A stretch of 64,000 bases of DNA from assembly GCF_023716465.1 (NCBI RefSeq), contig NZ_CP092415.1, positions 2,767,501-2,831,500 on the forward strand, read 5' to 3'. A program made the translations under genes and the position numbers. Source of the DNA: Flagellimonas marinaquae. GTDB taxonomy: Bacteria > Bacteroidota > Bacteroidia > Flavobacteriales > Flavobacteriaceae. The stretch's first letter is position 1; each line of letters begins with the position of its first letter. Positions 1-9,666 of the stretch are shown one piece after another. Under the pieces are notes generated by a model. The model worked only from the letters and a program-made list of their open reading frames with translations. It ran no database searches and was not told the origin of the DNA.

Positions 1-427
1 TGGCAGTCTCGATGCGGTCCTCGTTGGAAATTTCTACGATTACGAAGTGGGTTATGGGCAGAATGATGCTTTTCTAGGGCTTGTTTTAAAAGGGGATGGC
101 AAAGGGAACTTTGTGCCTATGGACCATAAGGCCACTGGTTTTTTAATACACGGGAATGCCAGGGCCTTGGTCAAAGTTGTGGGGCAAGACAAAGAATTTT
201 TGGTGTCCTCACTCAACAAGGATAGTATTCAGGTTCATAAAACCCGGAAAGGATCGGGCAATAAAATAGAAGTCCCAGCTCATGCGCAATCTGGGATAAT
301 CACTTTAGAAAACGGAATAAAAAGAAAAATAGAATTCTATTACGGTGAGGGCTATCTATCACAATCCACCAAAAAGGTTGTTTTGCCCAAGAATGCCCAG
401 ATAAAATTTAAAACCAATAAAGAATAA
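1..427 (+). CDS. VCBS/FG-GAP repeat protein, C-terminal end (partial)
   Basis: Only the end of this gene lies in the window. The frame is open from base 2, so the GTG at 47 is an internal valine codon, not a start. The visible part (about 141 residues) has an FG-GAP/VCBS-like blade with the motifs LVGNFY and GDGKGNF, then a short beta-rich tail. Such tails are typical of secreted Bacteroidota VCBS repeat proteins related to the CRTAC1/ASPIC-UnbV group, which form beta-propellers at the cell surface or in the periplasm. It ends 7 bases before the ROK/isomerase gene and so heads or continues the same operon. Substrate or partner cannot be told from this fragment. Confidence 0.7.
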   Translation, partial: GSLDAVLVGNFYDYEVGYGQNDAFLGLVLKGDGKGNFVPMDHKATGFLIHGNARALVKVVGQDKEFLVSSLNKDSIQVHKTRKGSGNKIEVPAHAQSGIITLENGIKRKIEFYYGEGYLSQSTKKVVLPKNAQIKFKTNKE

Positions 428-434
428 AGGTTCC

Positions 435-3122
435 ATGCAGGATAAAAACACATACTATCTCGGTATAGATATAGGAGGCAGCCATTTTGCCATGGGTGTT
501 GTTAATGCCGATACGATGTCTTTACTAACAGAAACAGTGAATCGCTTTCCAGTAGATAGTAGATTGAGTGCCCTTCCTGTATTGAGGCAATTAATTTCAT
601 CCATAAGACAGACCATTGAAAATTTTCAAAAACCGATTAGGGGAATTGGTGTATCCGTTCCCGGTCCGTTCGATTACGGACAAGGTGTTTCACATATAAG
701 AGGGCTTAATAAGTTCGATTCCCTTTATGGAGTCAATCTTAAACTGTTTTTGTGGGCACATCTGCAGGACACCTTGGAGTCTATTGAACAGATAGCCTTT
801 CTTAACGATGCTGATAGTTTTGTACTAGGGGAGACCTATTCCAATAATCTTCATACGGGCAAAGTTTTAGGGGTAACTCTAGGTACAGGAATCGGTTCAG
901 GTTTTGTGGTCGATGGAGAAGTGGTCACAATTGATGATAATATCCCACACGAGGGTAACATATATAACCTTCCTTTTAAAGGAAAAAGAGTAGAAGATTG
1001 GATTTCTACCCAATGGTTTCTGGATACTTACTTTAAAGTATTTGGCACGTCCGTGGACAATGTAAAACAAATAGCCGATCAAGCGGAAACCTCTTTAAAA
1101 GCAAAGGATATATTTGAACAGTACGGACGGCATTTAGGAGAAGTCATGAACTCGCTTTCGGATTCGTTTAAGCCAGAAGCCATTGTTATCGGAGGCAGTA
1201 TCTCAAAAAGTTATCACTTGTTCAACAACGCATTCGAAGCGTGTTTTGCGATCCCTCCAAGTATTCGAATTACAAAAGGCACGGCCAACGCGGCCATATT
1301 AGGTGCCGTTATACATTTAACCATTAAACAGAATAAATTGAACACAAAAAGAAAAACGGAGCAGTATGTGATGCCGATGCGGGCAGATGAGTCTAAAAAA
1401 GGTGAAGGCTATACGGTTTACCCCTCTTTTGAGATTGCAACAGGGACCGTTTCCATGGGTGTTGAAAACCTTGTTGATGAACTTCCCAAAGAAGGATGTA
1501 TTCTCATAGATGGTTATATGGGAGCCTACTGGGAGGAGTTTATGGGGCAACTTACTGCTGCCCTTCAAAAAAGGAATGTTGAACACGTCACTTATGATAT
1601 GGCCTCGGCATATAAGGATGTCGAGTGCATTGAAAAAATGATAGAACCATTTTTGGGCGGGGACGACCCAGTTTTTGGAAAACTTTACCCAGGAAATCTT
1701 GAAGATTTTTTTGATGCAGATAAAGTAAAATCAATTCAATGTTCGGAAGGAGCGTTAAATATTTTTTATGGGCCGGGAGCAGCCTTAAGTGGACAAAATG
1801 GAACTATCGTTTATATAGATATACCAAAGAACGAAGTACAGTTCCGTTCCAGAGCTGGTCAAGTTGCCAATTTGGGCAATGTAATGGTCGAGGATAAAAA
1901 ACAACAGTACAAGCGAATGTACTTTATAGATTGGCAGGTACTCAATAAACACAAGCAACAACTTTTAAAGAATATTGATTTTATTGTTGATGGGCAGTTT
2001 GGAAATAACATCACCTGGTGTACCGGTGACACCTTAAGGGAAGGCCTACAAGAAATGACCTCGCATGCTTTTAGACCAAGACCGTGGTTTTCTCCGGGTA
2101 TTTGGGGCGGCGATTGGATGAAAGAAAGGTTTGGGGAATTGGCCCAAGATGTTCCAAATTATGCATGGTCTTTTGAATTGATCGCCCCAGAAAATGGAAT
2201 TGTGATATCTAAAAATGGGGTAAGACTGGAAGTTTCATTTGACTTTTTAATGTTCCAGGACAATCAAGGTATTTTAGGCGAGGCAGCAAGTGTATTTGGC
2301 ACAGAGTTTCCGATTAGGTTTGATTACCTGGATACTGTAAATGGACAGAACCTATCCGTACAGTGTCATCCAACTGTACCGTATATGCGAGAAAATTTTG
2401 GGCATAATTTTACCCAAGATGAAACATACTATATTCTTGATGCCGAACCAGGGGCAAAAGTCTATTTGGGATTTAATGAAGGAGTTAAAAGGGAAGAATT
2501 CCAAAACGCCTTGGAACAGAGTCATAGCGAAGCAAAACCGATGAACGTTGAGGATTACGTCCAAACCTTTGAGGCAAACAAGCACGATCTTTTCCTAATA
2601 CCAAATGGAACGGTGCACTGTTCGGGTATAGGCAATTTGGTATTGGAAATTAGTAGTACCCCTTACATATTTACTTTTAAAATGTACGACTGGATGCGAA
2701 TGGATTTAGACGGGAAACCAAGACCTTTGAACATAGCCCGTGGAGTACAAAACCTAAATATGGAATGCCAAGGAGATAGAGTGGAAGCGGAGTATATCTC
2801 CAAGCCAGAAGTATTGCAATCGGGCAATGACTGGAAAATAATTAAACTGCCAACACATCCCAAGCACTTTTATGAAATCCATAGATATGAATTTGATAGT
2901 GAAATGACCGTATCGACCAATGGGCAGTGTCATATCCTTAATTTAGTGGAAGGCACCAAGATTAGCGTTTCGGCAAATGGAAGGAGTATGGATGTACACT
3001 ATGCGGAGACATTTGTGGTACCGGCCGCCACAGGCAGTTATACCATCAAAAATTTAGGTTCGGGAACTGCCAAAGTGGTTGAATCCAACGTTAAGCCAGA
3101 AATTAGTAAAACGGGTCTATAA
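435..3122 (+). CDS. Fused ROK-family sugar kinase and class I mannose-6-phosphate isomerase-like protein
   Basis: A two-part cytosolic protein of 895 residues with no signal peptide. Residues 5-300 form a ROK kinase: an N-terminal phosphate-binding motif (GIDIGGSH, 10-17), the catalytic Asp in LNDAD (D125) and the glycine motif LGTGIGSGF. The CxCGxxGC zinc motif of many ROK kinases is absent; the equivalent stretch starts HEGN (172-175). Residues about 325-545 match the conserved extra domain seen in Bacteroidota class I phosphomannose isomerases. Residues 545-895 are the cupin part, with metal-ligand candidates Q643 and H645 (VQCHP), E663 (DETYY) and H728 (TVHCSG). A protein that phosphorylates a hexose and then isomerises it would take mannose to fructose 6-phosphate in one polypeptide; that substrate is inferred. 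It sits 13 bases before a sugar symporter gene, which fits uptake followed by phosphorylation. Confidence 0.85.
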   Translation: MQDKNTYYLGIDIGGSHFAMGVVNADTMSLLTETVNRFPVDSRLSALPVLRQLISSIRQTIENFQKPIRGIGVSVPGPFDYGQGVSHIRGLNKFDSLYGVNLKLFLWAHLQDTLESIEQIAFLNDADSFVLGETYSNNLHTGKVLGVTLGTGIGSGFVVDGEVVTIDDNIPHEGNIYNLPFKGKRVEDWISTQWFLDTYFKVFGTSVDNVKQIADQAETSLKAKDIFEQYGRHLGEVMNSLSDSFKPEAIVIGGSISKSYHLFNNAFEACFAIPPSIRITKGTANAAILGAVIHLTIKQNKLNTKRKTEQYVMPMRADESKKGEGYTVYPSFEIATGTVSMGVENLVDELPKEGCILIDGYMGAYWEEFMGQLTAALQKRNVEHVTYDMASAYKDVECIEKMIEPFLGGDDPVFGKLYPGNLEDFFDADKVKSIQCSEGALNIFYGPGAALSGQNGTIVYIDIPKNEVQFRSRAGQVANLGNVMVEDKKQQYKRMYFIDWQVLNKHKQQLLKNIDFIVDGQFGNNITWCTGDTLREGLQEMTSHAFRPRPWFSPGIWGGDWMKERFGELAQDVPNYAWSFELIAPENGIVISKNGVRLEVSFDFLMFQDNQGILGEAASVFGTEFPIRFDYLDTVNGQNLSVQCHPTVPYMRENFGHNFTQDETYYILDAEPGAKVYLGFNEGVKREEFQNALEQSHSEAKPMNVEDYVQTFEANKHDLFLIPNGTVHCSGIGNLVLEISSTPYIFTFKMYDWMRMDLDGKPRPLNIARGVQNLNMECQGDRVEAEYISKPEVLQSGNDWKIIKLPTHPKHFYEIHRYEFDSEMTVSTNGQCHILNLVEGTKISVSANGRSMDVHYAETFVVPAATGSYTIKNLGSGTAKVVESNVKPEISKTGL

Positions 3123-3135
3123 ACAAGAATAAAGC

Positions 3136-4485
3136 ATGGAAGCACATAAAAACTATTACCTCTTTAAGATTACGGCCATTGGCGCTTTAGGTGGTTTGCT
3201 GTTCGGGTACGATACCGCGGTGATCTCTGGCGCAATCGGTTTTATGGAAAGCAAGTTTTCCCTGACTCCAGCATTAAAAGGATGGGCAGTGTCCAGTGCA
3301 ATTGTAGGCTGTGTTATTGGAGCTTTGACAGCCGGATATGTAGCGGATAGGATGGGGCGTAAAAAAGCCTTGATCATAACAGCGTTGCTATTTGCCCTGT
3401 CGGCCATCGGGTGTTTATTGGCGCCAAATTTCACGCTTTTGGTCGTCGCAAGAATCATTGGAGGGGTAGGAGTAGGTGCGGCTTCCATGCTTTCACCATT
3501 GTATATTTCGGAGATTTCTCCAGCAGAAAAAAGAGGCTCTTTGGTCTCTTTGTACCAACTGGGTATTGTGTTGGGAATAATTATAGTGTACTTCTGTAAC
3601 TATTTAGTGGCACGATCAGGAGGAGAAGCTTGGAACATTGAATATGGATGGCGGTATATGTTGGGTTCTGAGGCCGTACCTGCACTACTGTTTTTGGTGG
3701 CCTTGTTTTTTGTTCCCGAAAGCCCAAGATGGCTTTCCAAGAACGGCGACAATGTTAAGGCACTTATGATACTGGAAAGATTGAATACCCGGGAGAAGGC
3801 ACTAAAAATCCACCAAGAAATTCAAATGGCATTAAAGCAGGAAAAAGGCAAATTGTCAGAATTGTTTGAAAAAGGGTTCAGAACCGCAATCATTATAGGT
3901 GTTGTACTTGCGCTTTTTTCACAGATTACAGGAATAAATGCCATAATGTACTATGCGCCGGAAATATTAAAATCTGCTGGTTTTGGGGTGGATTCTGCCT
4001 TAATGCAAACAGTTTTGATTGGCGTTATAAACTCTATATTCACCTTTGTTGCCATTAAATATATAGACAAGGCCGGGCGAAAAAAGTTGTTGCTATGGGG
4101 AATAATGGGCATGATTATATGTCTTTTGGTTATAGGTTCACTATATCATTTCAATGCGCTTCAAGGACCATGGCTGCTCATTTTTATATTGGGATTTGTA
4201 GCCTGTTTCGCATCATCATTAGGACCGATTCCTTGGGTGATCATTTCAGAAATCTTCCCTACAAAGGTACGAGGTGTAGCCATGTCCATATGTGTTATGG
4301 TACTATGGGTCGGGGTTATGCTCATATCACAGTTTACTCCGGTACTGTTAAGTGACCTTGGGCCATCATACACCTTCTGGCTATTTATGGCCAACGCCAT
4401 TTTCCTATGGATATTTACCTTAAAAATGATTCCGGAGACCAACGGACAAACTTTGGAAGAAATTGAAATGGGCTGGAAAAAATAA
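3136..4485 (+). CDS. MFS sugar porter family sugar/H+ symporter
   Basis: A 449-residue inner-membrane transporter of the major facilitator superfamily, sugar porter family (XylE/GalP-like). Diagnostic motifs are GYDTAVISGA in helix 1, DRMGRKK in the loop between helices 2 and 3, PESPRWL after helix 6, QITGINAIMYYAPEI in helix 7, and the terminal PETNGQTLEE. About twelve hydrophobic segments are visible and the length is normal. It probably imports a monosaccharide by proton symport; the neighbouring kinase/isomerase fusion suggests mannose or a related hexose, but specificity cannot be read from sequence. Gaps of 13 and 6 bases to its neighbours place it inside one operon. Confidence 0.92.
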   Translation: MEAHKNYYLFKITAIGALGGLLFGYDTAVISGAIGFMESKFSLTPALKGWAVSSAIVGCVIGALTAGYVADRMGRKKALIITALLFALSAIGCLLAPNFTLLVVARIIGGVGVGAASMLSPLYISEISPAEKRGSLVSLYQLGIVLGIIIVYFCNYLVARSGGEAWNIEYGWRYMLGSEAVPALLFLVALFFVPESPRWLSKNGDNVKALMILERLNTREKALKIHQEIQMALKQEKGKLSELFEKGFRTAIIIGVVLALFSQITGINAIMYYAPEILKSAGFGVDSALMQTVLIGVINSIFTFVAIKYIDKAGRKKLLLWGIMGMIICLLVIGSLYHFNALQGPWLLIFILGFVACFASSLGPIPWVIISEIFPTKVRGVAMSICVMVLWVGVMLISQFTPVLLSDLGPSYTFWLFMANAIFLWIFTLKMIPETNGQTLEEIEMGWKK

Positions 4486-4491
4486 AGCACT

Positions 4492-6474
4492 ATGATAAAA
4501 ACACATTTAAAATTATTGTGGGTAACTCTTATGCTTATACCCATGCTGGTATGTGGACAGGTTGAATTGCCACCGGTATTTTCTTCTAATATGATATTGC
4601 CCCGTAATGTGGATATTCCCATTACAGGAAAGGCCAAGCCAAAAACCAATATAACTGTAACTATTGGTGAACAATCCCATAAGGTTAAATCCAATAGTAA
4701 AGGGAAGTGGGAAATACTTTTGGATCCTATGCCCCACGGAGGTCCTTTTATTCTTGAGATTAAAGAAGAGCAGGGAGATAAACTGGTCTTGGATAATGTA
4801 TTGGTGGGAGATCTATGGCTTTGTGCGGGGCAATCCAATATGCAATATACACCCAACATGCTAAATTATAAGGAAACTCCGGATGATGATTACATCGCTC
4901 CAAATCTAAGGTTGTGCTCAGTGTGGGTGGATCAAGATTATCTTCCAAGGGAGAATGTGTCCAATGCGGTTTGGCAGGAAGTTAACAAGGAAACAGCAAG
5001 AAATTTCAGTGCTGTTGGTTATTTTTTTGGAAAAGACTTGATCAGGGATAAGAACATTCCTGTAGGGTTGATCAGCAGTAACCTCGGTGCAACTGCTATA
5101 GAAACTTGGATGGGAATGGATGTACTTAAAACTTTTCCACAGTTCGATGAGGTCACCGAAAAAATATCCAAAATCAATAAAAGCTATGAAACTTTAGAAA
5201 ATGAGTTTAATAAAACCCGAAAAAAATGGGATAGCAAATATTATTTAAAAGGACCTGGATTGGATGAAAAATGGTATGAACAAGGGTATGACTATTCGGA
5301 TTGGGAGGAATGTAACCTGCCTGCATTTTTTAGTGAATTTGGATATGCCTCTCATGATGGTAGTATGTGGTTCAAGCGTACTTTTGATTTGGATACTGAC
5401 CAATTAAAGAATGATTTTAATATTGTTCTCAACCAAATTGATGATTATGATAGGGTATGGATCAATGGTGTCCAAATTGGTGAATCTTTTGGAAAAAGCA
5501 ATTTTAGAAACTATACTGCACCTAAGGAAATTCTTCAGGAAGAAGGTAACATACTTACGGTACGGGTCTTCGATGCTGGTGGCAAAGGAGGGATTTATAC
5601 CAATGCTTTTTGGGGAAATCCGATTCTAAACGGTACTTGGAAATATAAAAAAGGGATAAGTATAGACAGTGGTAAGTTCCCTAAGCCGGAAGTAGGCAAT
5701 GGAAGCCCCTTTTCGCATCCTATGCTCCTGTACAATGCCAGTATAGCTCCCTTGCACAAATTGCCGATCACAGGGGTAATTTGGTACCAGGGAGAAGCCA
5801 ATGAAGCTAGAGCTGGGGAATATGCCGACTTGTTACCTGCTATGATTAAGGATTGGCGAGAAAAATGGAACCAGCCCGAAATGCCATTTCTAGTGGTACA
5901 ATTGGCCAACTATAAGCAAGAGGATAAAACACCTACAAACAGTAACTGGGCCGAGTTGCGCGAATCCCAAATGAAAGCTTCCATTTTGAAAAATGTGGAT
6001 ATTGTTACCGCCATCGATATTGGAGATGCCAACGATATTCATCCCTACAATAAAAAAGAAGTAGCAAAAAGGTTGGCATTATTGGCCAAGCATTACAATT
6101 ACGGTGAAGAACTTAAAAAAGGACCTGTTTATAAGTCCCATAGCCTGACCAAATCATCTATTTTAATTCAGTTTGATACCTATGGAAGTAAATTGACTAG
6201 CAAGGATAAGTTTGGATACTTAAGAGGCTTTGCAATAGCTGGCGAGAATGGTGAGTTTAAATGGGCCAAAGCCGAATTGGTCGATAACAATACGATAAAG
6301 GTGTACCATCAGAATGTCAATGACCCAAAGTATGTAAGATATGCTTGGTCGGACAATCCCGGGCCATTAGACCTTATAAATACAGAAGGACTGCCCGCAT
6401 TTCCTTTTCGAACAGACAATTTTGAGTTGGGCACCTCCAAGAAAACATATCAATACGATCCGCATGCATTTTAA
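4492..6474 (+). CDS. Sialate O-acetylesterase-like SGNH carbohydrate esterase
   Basis: A 660-residue exported esterase. A signal peptide (about 1-23, ending VCGQ) precedes a beta-rich N-terminal domain. The SGNH/SASA catalytic domain follows: the nucleophile block CAGQSNMQ (S115), the block GVIWYQGEAN, and the C-terminal DIHP block (D515, H517). Residues about 255-400 are an inserted jelly-roll resembling the GH2 sugar-binding fold (for example YDRVWINGVQIG), common in this family. Family members remove O-acetyl groups from sialic acids or, in Bacteroidota, from acetylated plant and algal polysaccharides. With a hexose kinase/isomerase and symporter in the operon, deacetylation of an acetylated mannose-containing glycan is a reasonable inference. 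The stop codon overlaps the next gene by 11 bases. Confidence 0.87.
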   Translation: MIKTHLKLLWVTLMLIPMLVCGQVELPPVFSSNMILPRNVDIPITGKAKPKTNITVTIGEQSHKVKSNSKGKWEILLDPMPHGGPFILEIKEEQGDKLVLDNVLVGDLWLCAGQSNMQYTPNMLNYKETPDDDYIAPNLRLCSVWVDQDYLPRENVSNAVWQEVNKETARNFSAVGYFFGKDLIRDKNIPVGLISSNLGATAIETWMGMDVLKTFPQFDEVTEKISKINKSYETLENEFNKTRKKWDSKYYLKGPGLDEKWYEQGYDYSDWEECNLPAFFSEFGYASHDGSMWFKRTFDLDTDQLKNDFNIVLNQIDDYDRVWINGVQIGESFGKSNFRNYTAPKEILQEEGNILTVRVFDAGGKGGIYTNAFWGNPILNGTWKYKKGISIDSGKFPKPEVGNGSPFSHPMLLYNASIAPLHKLPITGVIWYQGEANEARAGEYADLLPAMIKDWREKWNQPEMPFLVVQLANYKQEDKTPTNSNWAELRESQMKASILKNVDIVTAIDIGDANDIHPYNKKEVAKRLALLAKHYNYGEELKKGPVYKSHSLTKSSILIQFDTYGSKLTSKDKFGYLRGFAIAGENGEFKWAKAELVDNNTIKVYHQNVNDPKYVRYAWSDNPGPLDLINTEGLPAFPFRTDNFELGTSKKTYQYDPHAF

Positions 6475-7651
6475 ATATAAAATAGGAGGCTTTCTAATAA
6501 TATTATTGTTGACCAACACTAACATTTGGTCACAAGAGGAGTCGACAGGGAAAACCGATCCATATGAGTTTCAGGCATCGCCTGCCCCTGAGTGGACAGC
6601 ATTAATGGAGCGAACCACAGGTTGGTTTGGTGCCGATGGAATATTTACCATACCGTTGGACGGAATAGAAAACCAAGGAGATACAGATAAGGAGACCCTC
6701 TTTATTTTTAGTGACACTTACATTGGAGAAGTAATAAACAATGTCCCAAAACCTGGTAATGTAATGGTGAACAATACCACCGCATGGATGAAGGGATTGG
6801 AACCAAAGAAATCAGCCATCGATTTTGAGTATAATTTGGGTAGTGATGGAAAACCAACCTCGTATTTTGTTCCGAAAAATAAAAATGCTCGGGACAATGA
6901 ATATTTTTGGTTGGGGGATGGGTTTATAAATCATCAAAAAAACAACGCACTTTATGTATTTGCCTATCATGTGCATAAAACTGGACCAAATGTTTTTGAT
7001 TTTGAGCAGACCAATGTAGCATTGTTAAAAGTTGAAGAACCTACTAAAGAAGGAATTGCAGCATCGACTCAAATTGCGACCGATTTAGGGTTTGTGCACC
7101 CAACAGAAGGGCGTGTGTATTTTGGTAGCGGACTTTTTGTGAACACTAAAGAAGCCAATGCACCAAAACCAGATGGATATGTTTACATCTACGGTATCAT
7201 GGAAAGACAAAAATCCTTGATAGCCGCACGGGTCAGACCAGAAAATATCGAGAATATAAATAAGTGGCGATTCTGGAACGGTAAAACATGGGGGGTACAA
7301 AAGGAAGAAGTTGTGGAAATAACCAATGCAATTTCCAATGAGCTTAGTGTAACACCAACAGAGGATGGTAATTTCTTGCTAACTTTTACGGTTCTGGGCC
7401 TGTCCGATAAGGTAGGTATCCGTGTAGGGACCAGTCCTATAGGTCCATTTGGTCAAATCCATGAAGTATACACCTGTCCTGAATATAAGGAAAATGGACT
7501 TTTCCCTTACAATGCAAAAGCGCATTATCATTTATCAAAACCGGGAGAACTGTTGATCAGTTATAACACAATAACCCTAAATTTTTGGGAAGATATTCAA
7601 AAGGATGCGAGTATATATCATCCTAGATTTATAAAAGTAAAATATAAGTAA
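6464..7651 (+). CDS. Secreted DUF5005-like propeller protein, copy 1
   Basis: A 395-residue exported protein of uncertain activity. I chose the ATG at 6464, which directly precedes a clear signal peptide (hydrophobic core LIILLLTN, cleavage after WSQ). The upstream in-frame TTG at 6422 would add 14 polar residues inside the esterase gene. The start overlaps the esterase stop by 11 bases, implying coupled translation. Repeated beta-strand blocks such as GWFGADGIF, LFIFSDTYIG, YFWLGDGF and KWRFWNGKTW suggest a five-bladed propeller of the type called DUF5005/DUF4185, related to glycosidase-like folds. It is clearly paralogous to the next gene. A role in binding or cutting an extracellular glycan is likely; no catalytic set can be assigned. 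Confidence 0.72.
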   Translation: MHFKYKIGGFLIILLLTNTNIWSQEESTGKTDPYEFQASPAPEWTALMERTTGWFGADGIFTIPLDGIENQGDTDKETLFIFSDTYIGEVINNVPKPGNVMVNNTTAWMKGLEPKKSAIDFEYNLGSDGKPTSYFVPKNKNARDNEYFWLGDGFINHQKNNALYVFAYHVHKTGPNVFDFEQTNVALLKVEEPTKEGIAASTQIATDLGFVHPTEGRVYFGSGLFVNTKEANAPKPDGYVYIYGIMERQKSLIAARVRPENIENINKWRFWNGKTWGVQKEEVVEITNAISNELSVTPTEDGNFLLTFTVLGLSDKVGIRVGTSPIGPFGQIHEVYTCPEYKENGLFPYNAKAHYHLSKPGELLISYNTITLNFWEDIQKDASIYHPRFIKVKYK

Positions 7652-7677
7652 CGGACATTGGACCTTAAAAAAAGTAT

Positions 7678-8904
7678 ATGAAAAACTGGATAAATAAGTA
7701 TTTAATTACCGCAGGAGCATTATCAATTGTCTTGGCCGGCACAAGCTGTAAGGATGAGACAAAAAAGAAACCGGCCGAAGGAAATAATGGGAATACGGAG
7801 GCCACTGTTGCCAATGTATCACCAGAATGGAGTCAACTCTTTATTAAAAATGAAGGGTGGTTCGGTGGAGACGGAATTTTTGGCATTCCTATGGATGGTA
7901 AAGAATTTGTAACGGCAACAGATAGTACAATCACACTTTTTACTTTCGGGGATACCATGATCGGGCATCATGATGGTAAAACTTTAGTACCGGAAGATTT
8001 TCAAATGATAAATAATTCCGTTGGGATTCTGCAAGGTAATACGCCAAATAAAAGTCAAATTTCTTTCCATTGGAAAGAAGGTGAAGATCCAAAGGACAAA
8101 GCGCTTTTTAAACCAATTACGCCCAACTCCGAAACAGATGATTATTATTGGTTAGGGGATGGATTTGTAAATACCGAAGGAGATGATAACCTGTATATCT
8201 TTGCCTATCCTGTTCGGGAAAAGGATACTACAGGTATAGGAGGCTTTAATTTTCAACAAGTTGGAGTAAACCTAATACAAATTCCGAAGGGCAGTAAACC
8301 TCCGTATTTAGATCATGCCCAACTGGAGACTCCATTTTTTGATTCGGAGACCCAGACTTCATTTGGAAGCGCTATTTATGTAAACACTAGGTCTGCAGGA
8401 GCTCCTGATCCAGATGGCTATGTTTATACCTATGCCGTATCAAACCAAGAAGGTACCAAAGGCCTGTTGGTGGCCAGGGTACAGCCAAAAAACTATGTAA
8501 AGTTTGATCAATGGAGATTCTGGAACGGGCAAGATTGGGTTCCAGAAATGGGGGAGGCCATCATAATAGCTAGGGATGTATCCAATGAAATGAGTGTATC
8601 CCCTACATTGGATGGTAAAATTGTATTGACCTACCAACGGTTTACCATGGGGCCAGAAGTTGCCATACAAATTGGAGAGTCTCTTGTTGGGCCGTTCGGT
8701 GAACCCGAAATAGTTTATAGGACAACTGAAAACGAAACCAATGAAACCTATTTTACCTATAATGCCAAAGCTTACCCCCATCTATCCAAACCAGGAACAC
8801 TTTTAGCTAGTTACAATGTAAACTCATTTGACTTTTGGGCGGACATTTTAAAAGACCCCAATCTCTACCGACCAAGGTTTCTGGAAATTCCATTGGAACG
8901 GTAA
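7678..8904 (+). CDS. DUF5005-like propeller lipoprotein, copy 2
   Basis: A 408-residue lipoprotein paralogous over its whole length to the preceding gene. Shared blocks include GWFGGDGIFGIPMDG, YYWLGDGFVN, WRFWNGQDW and a C-terminal stretch ending YRPRFLEI. The N-terminus is a lipoprotein signal with lipobox GTSC (Cys near residue 24) followed by a charged linker, so this copy is membrane anchored, whereas copy 1 has a cleavable signal. It is the last gene of the operon and its stop codon lies one base from the stop of the convergent GntR gene, leaving no room for a terminator. Function is unknown; a glycan-binding or glycosidase-like role is inferred from context. Confidence 0.75.
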   Translation: MKNWINKYLITAGALSIVLAGTSCKDETKKKPAEGNNGNTEATVANVSPEWSQLFIKNEGWFGGDGIFGIPMDGKEFVTATDSTITLFTFGDTMIGHHDGKTLVPEDFQMINNSVGILQGNTPNKSQISFHWKEGEDPKDKALFKPITPNSETDDYYWLGDGFVNTEGDDNLYIFAYPVREKDTTGIGGFNFQQVGVNLIQIPKGSKPPYLDHAQLETPFFDSETQTSFGSAIYVNTRSAGAPDPDGYVYTYAVSNQEGTKGLLVARVQPKNYVKFDQWRFWNGQDWVPEMGEAIIIARDVSNEMSVSPTLDGKIVLTYQRFTMGPEVAIQIGESLVGPFGEPEIVYRTTENETNETYFTYNAKAYPHLSKPGTLLASYNVNSFDFWADILKDPNLYRPRFLEIPLER

Positions 8905-8905
8905 G

Positions 8906-9664
8906 CTATCGTTTAATATCTATACTGTAAGTAAATTGATCGGCCCTGTAAAAACCTATATTGTATTCTATAGGTCTGTTACCAGGGTCGTAAACTACCC
9001 GTTTTCTTTGAAGAATGGCCGAGTTCACTGGAACCCCCAATTTTACCGCAAGGAATTTATTGGCCAGAATAGCACTTATCTGCTCTCTGGATAGAACAGG
9101 TATGGTATGGTATTCATGCTCCAGGATATCGTATAGGTGACGTTCAAAATCCTCATTGCCGGTAATACCAATTCTTGGATGAAAATAACTTATAAAATAC
9201 ACAAAAGGACCATTGTCCAGCCCCCGCAGTCGTTCCAGTTTAAAAAGCTCATGTCCCTCCTTTACCTCTAACTGCTCAGAAATATCCGTGTCCGCTTTTA
9301 TTTGGGATACCTTGATTTCATAATTTCTGAAGTCAATACCTTGGGCGTGCATTTCTTGGCTAAAACTGACCCAATTGGAAAGTTTGGTCTCGACCTGTTT
9401 TTTGGCCACTTTGGTACCTACCCCTTTTTTCCTTATCAATAATTTTTCTTGAACCAATCTATTAGTGGCTTGCCGAATTGTATTTCTTGAAATTCCAAGT
9501 CGTTTGGACAGGTCGACTTCTTTTGGTAGGAATTTACCATTTTGGTATTCCGGGTCATTGATCATATCCCTTAATATCTTCTCAACTTGAAGATGTAAGG
9601 GTACCGGACTATCATGATCGATACTAAGGGACTTAAGAGCTTGTATGTTCTTTTGTTCAGACAT
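8906..9664 (-). CDS. GntR family regulator, HutC/UTRA type
   Basis: A 252-residue cytosolic transcription factor. Residues about 15-85 are a GntR winged helix-turn-helix (VPLHLQVEKILRDMI, then KRLGISRNTIRQATNRL). Residues about 100-245 are a UTRA effector domain, which in this subfamily binds small sugars, sugar phosphates or amino-acid derivatives. It faces the carbohydrate operon tail to tail, so it may control that operon's upstream promoter (outside the window), or the FecR/Sus genes to its other side. The ATG at 9664 lies within an inverted repeat and just after a promoter-like TAAGTTTG, suggesting self-regulation and a very short or absent leader. The next Met would cut into the DNA-binding domain. 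Confidence 0.9.
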   Translation of the reverse strand: MSEQKNIQALKSLSIDHDSPVPLHLQVEKILRDMINDPEYQNGKFLPKEVDLSKRLGISRNTIRQATNRLVQEKLLIRKKGVGTKVAKKQVETKLSNWVSFSQEMHAQGIDFRNYEIKVSQIKADTDISEQLEVKEGHELFKLERLRGLDNGPFVYFISYFHPRIGITGNEDFERHLYDILEHEYHTIPVLSREQISAILANKFLAVKLGVPVNSAILQRKRVVYDPGNRPIEYNIGFYRADQFTYSIDIKR

Positions 9665-9666
9665 TA

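Noticed and set aside
4161..4859. A 232-codon open frame on the minus strand across the symporter and esterase genes
   Set aside because: It lies opposite two well-supported genes with strong family motifs, and its translation has no recognisable domain.
6422..6463. TTG start for DUF5005-like copy 1
   Set aside because: It places polar residues before the signal peptide; ATG 6464 gives a normal signal.
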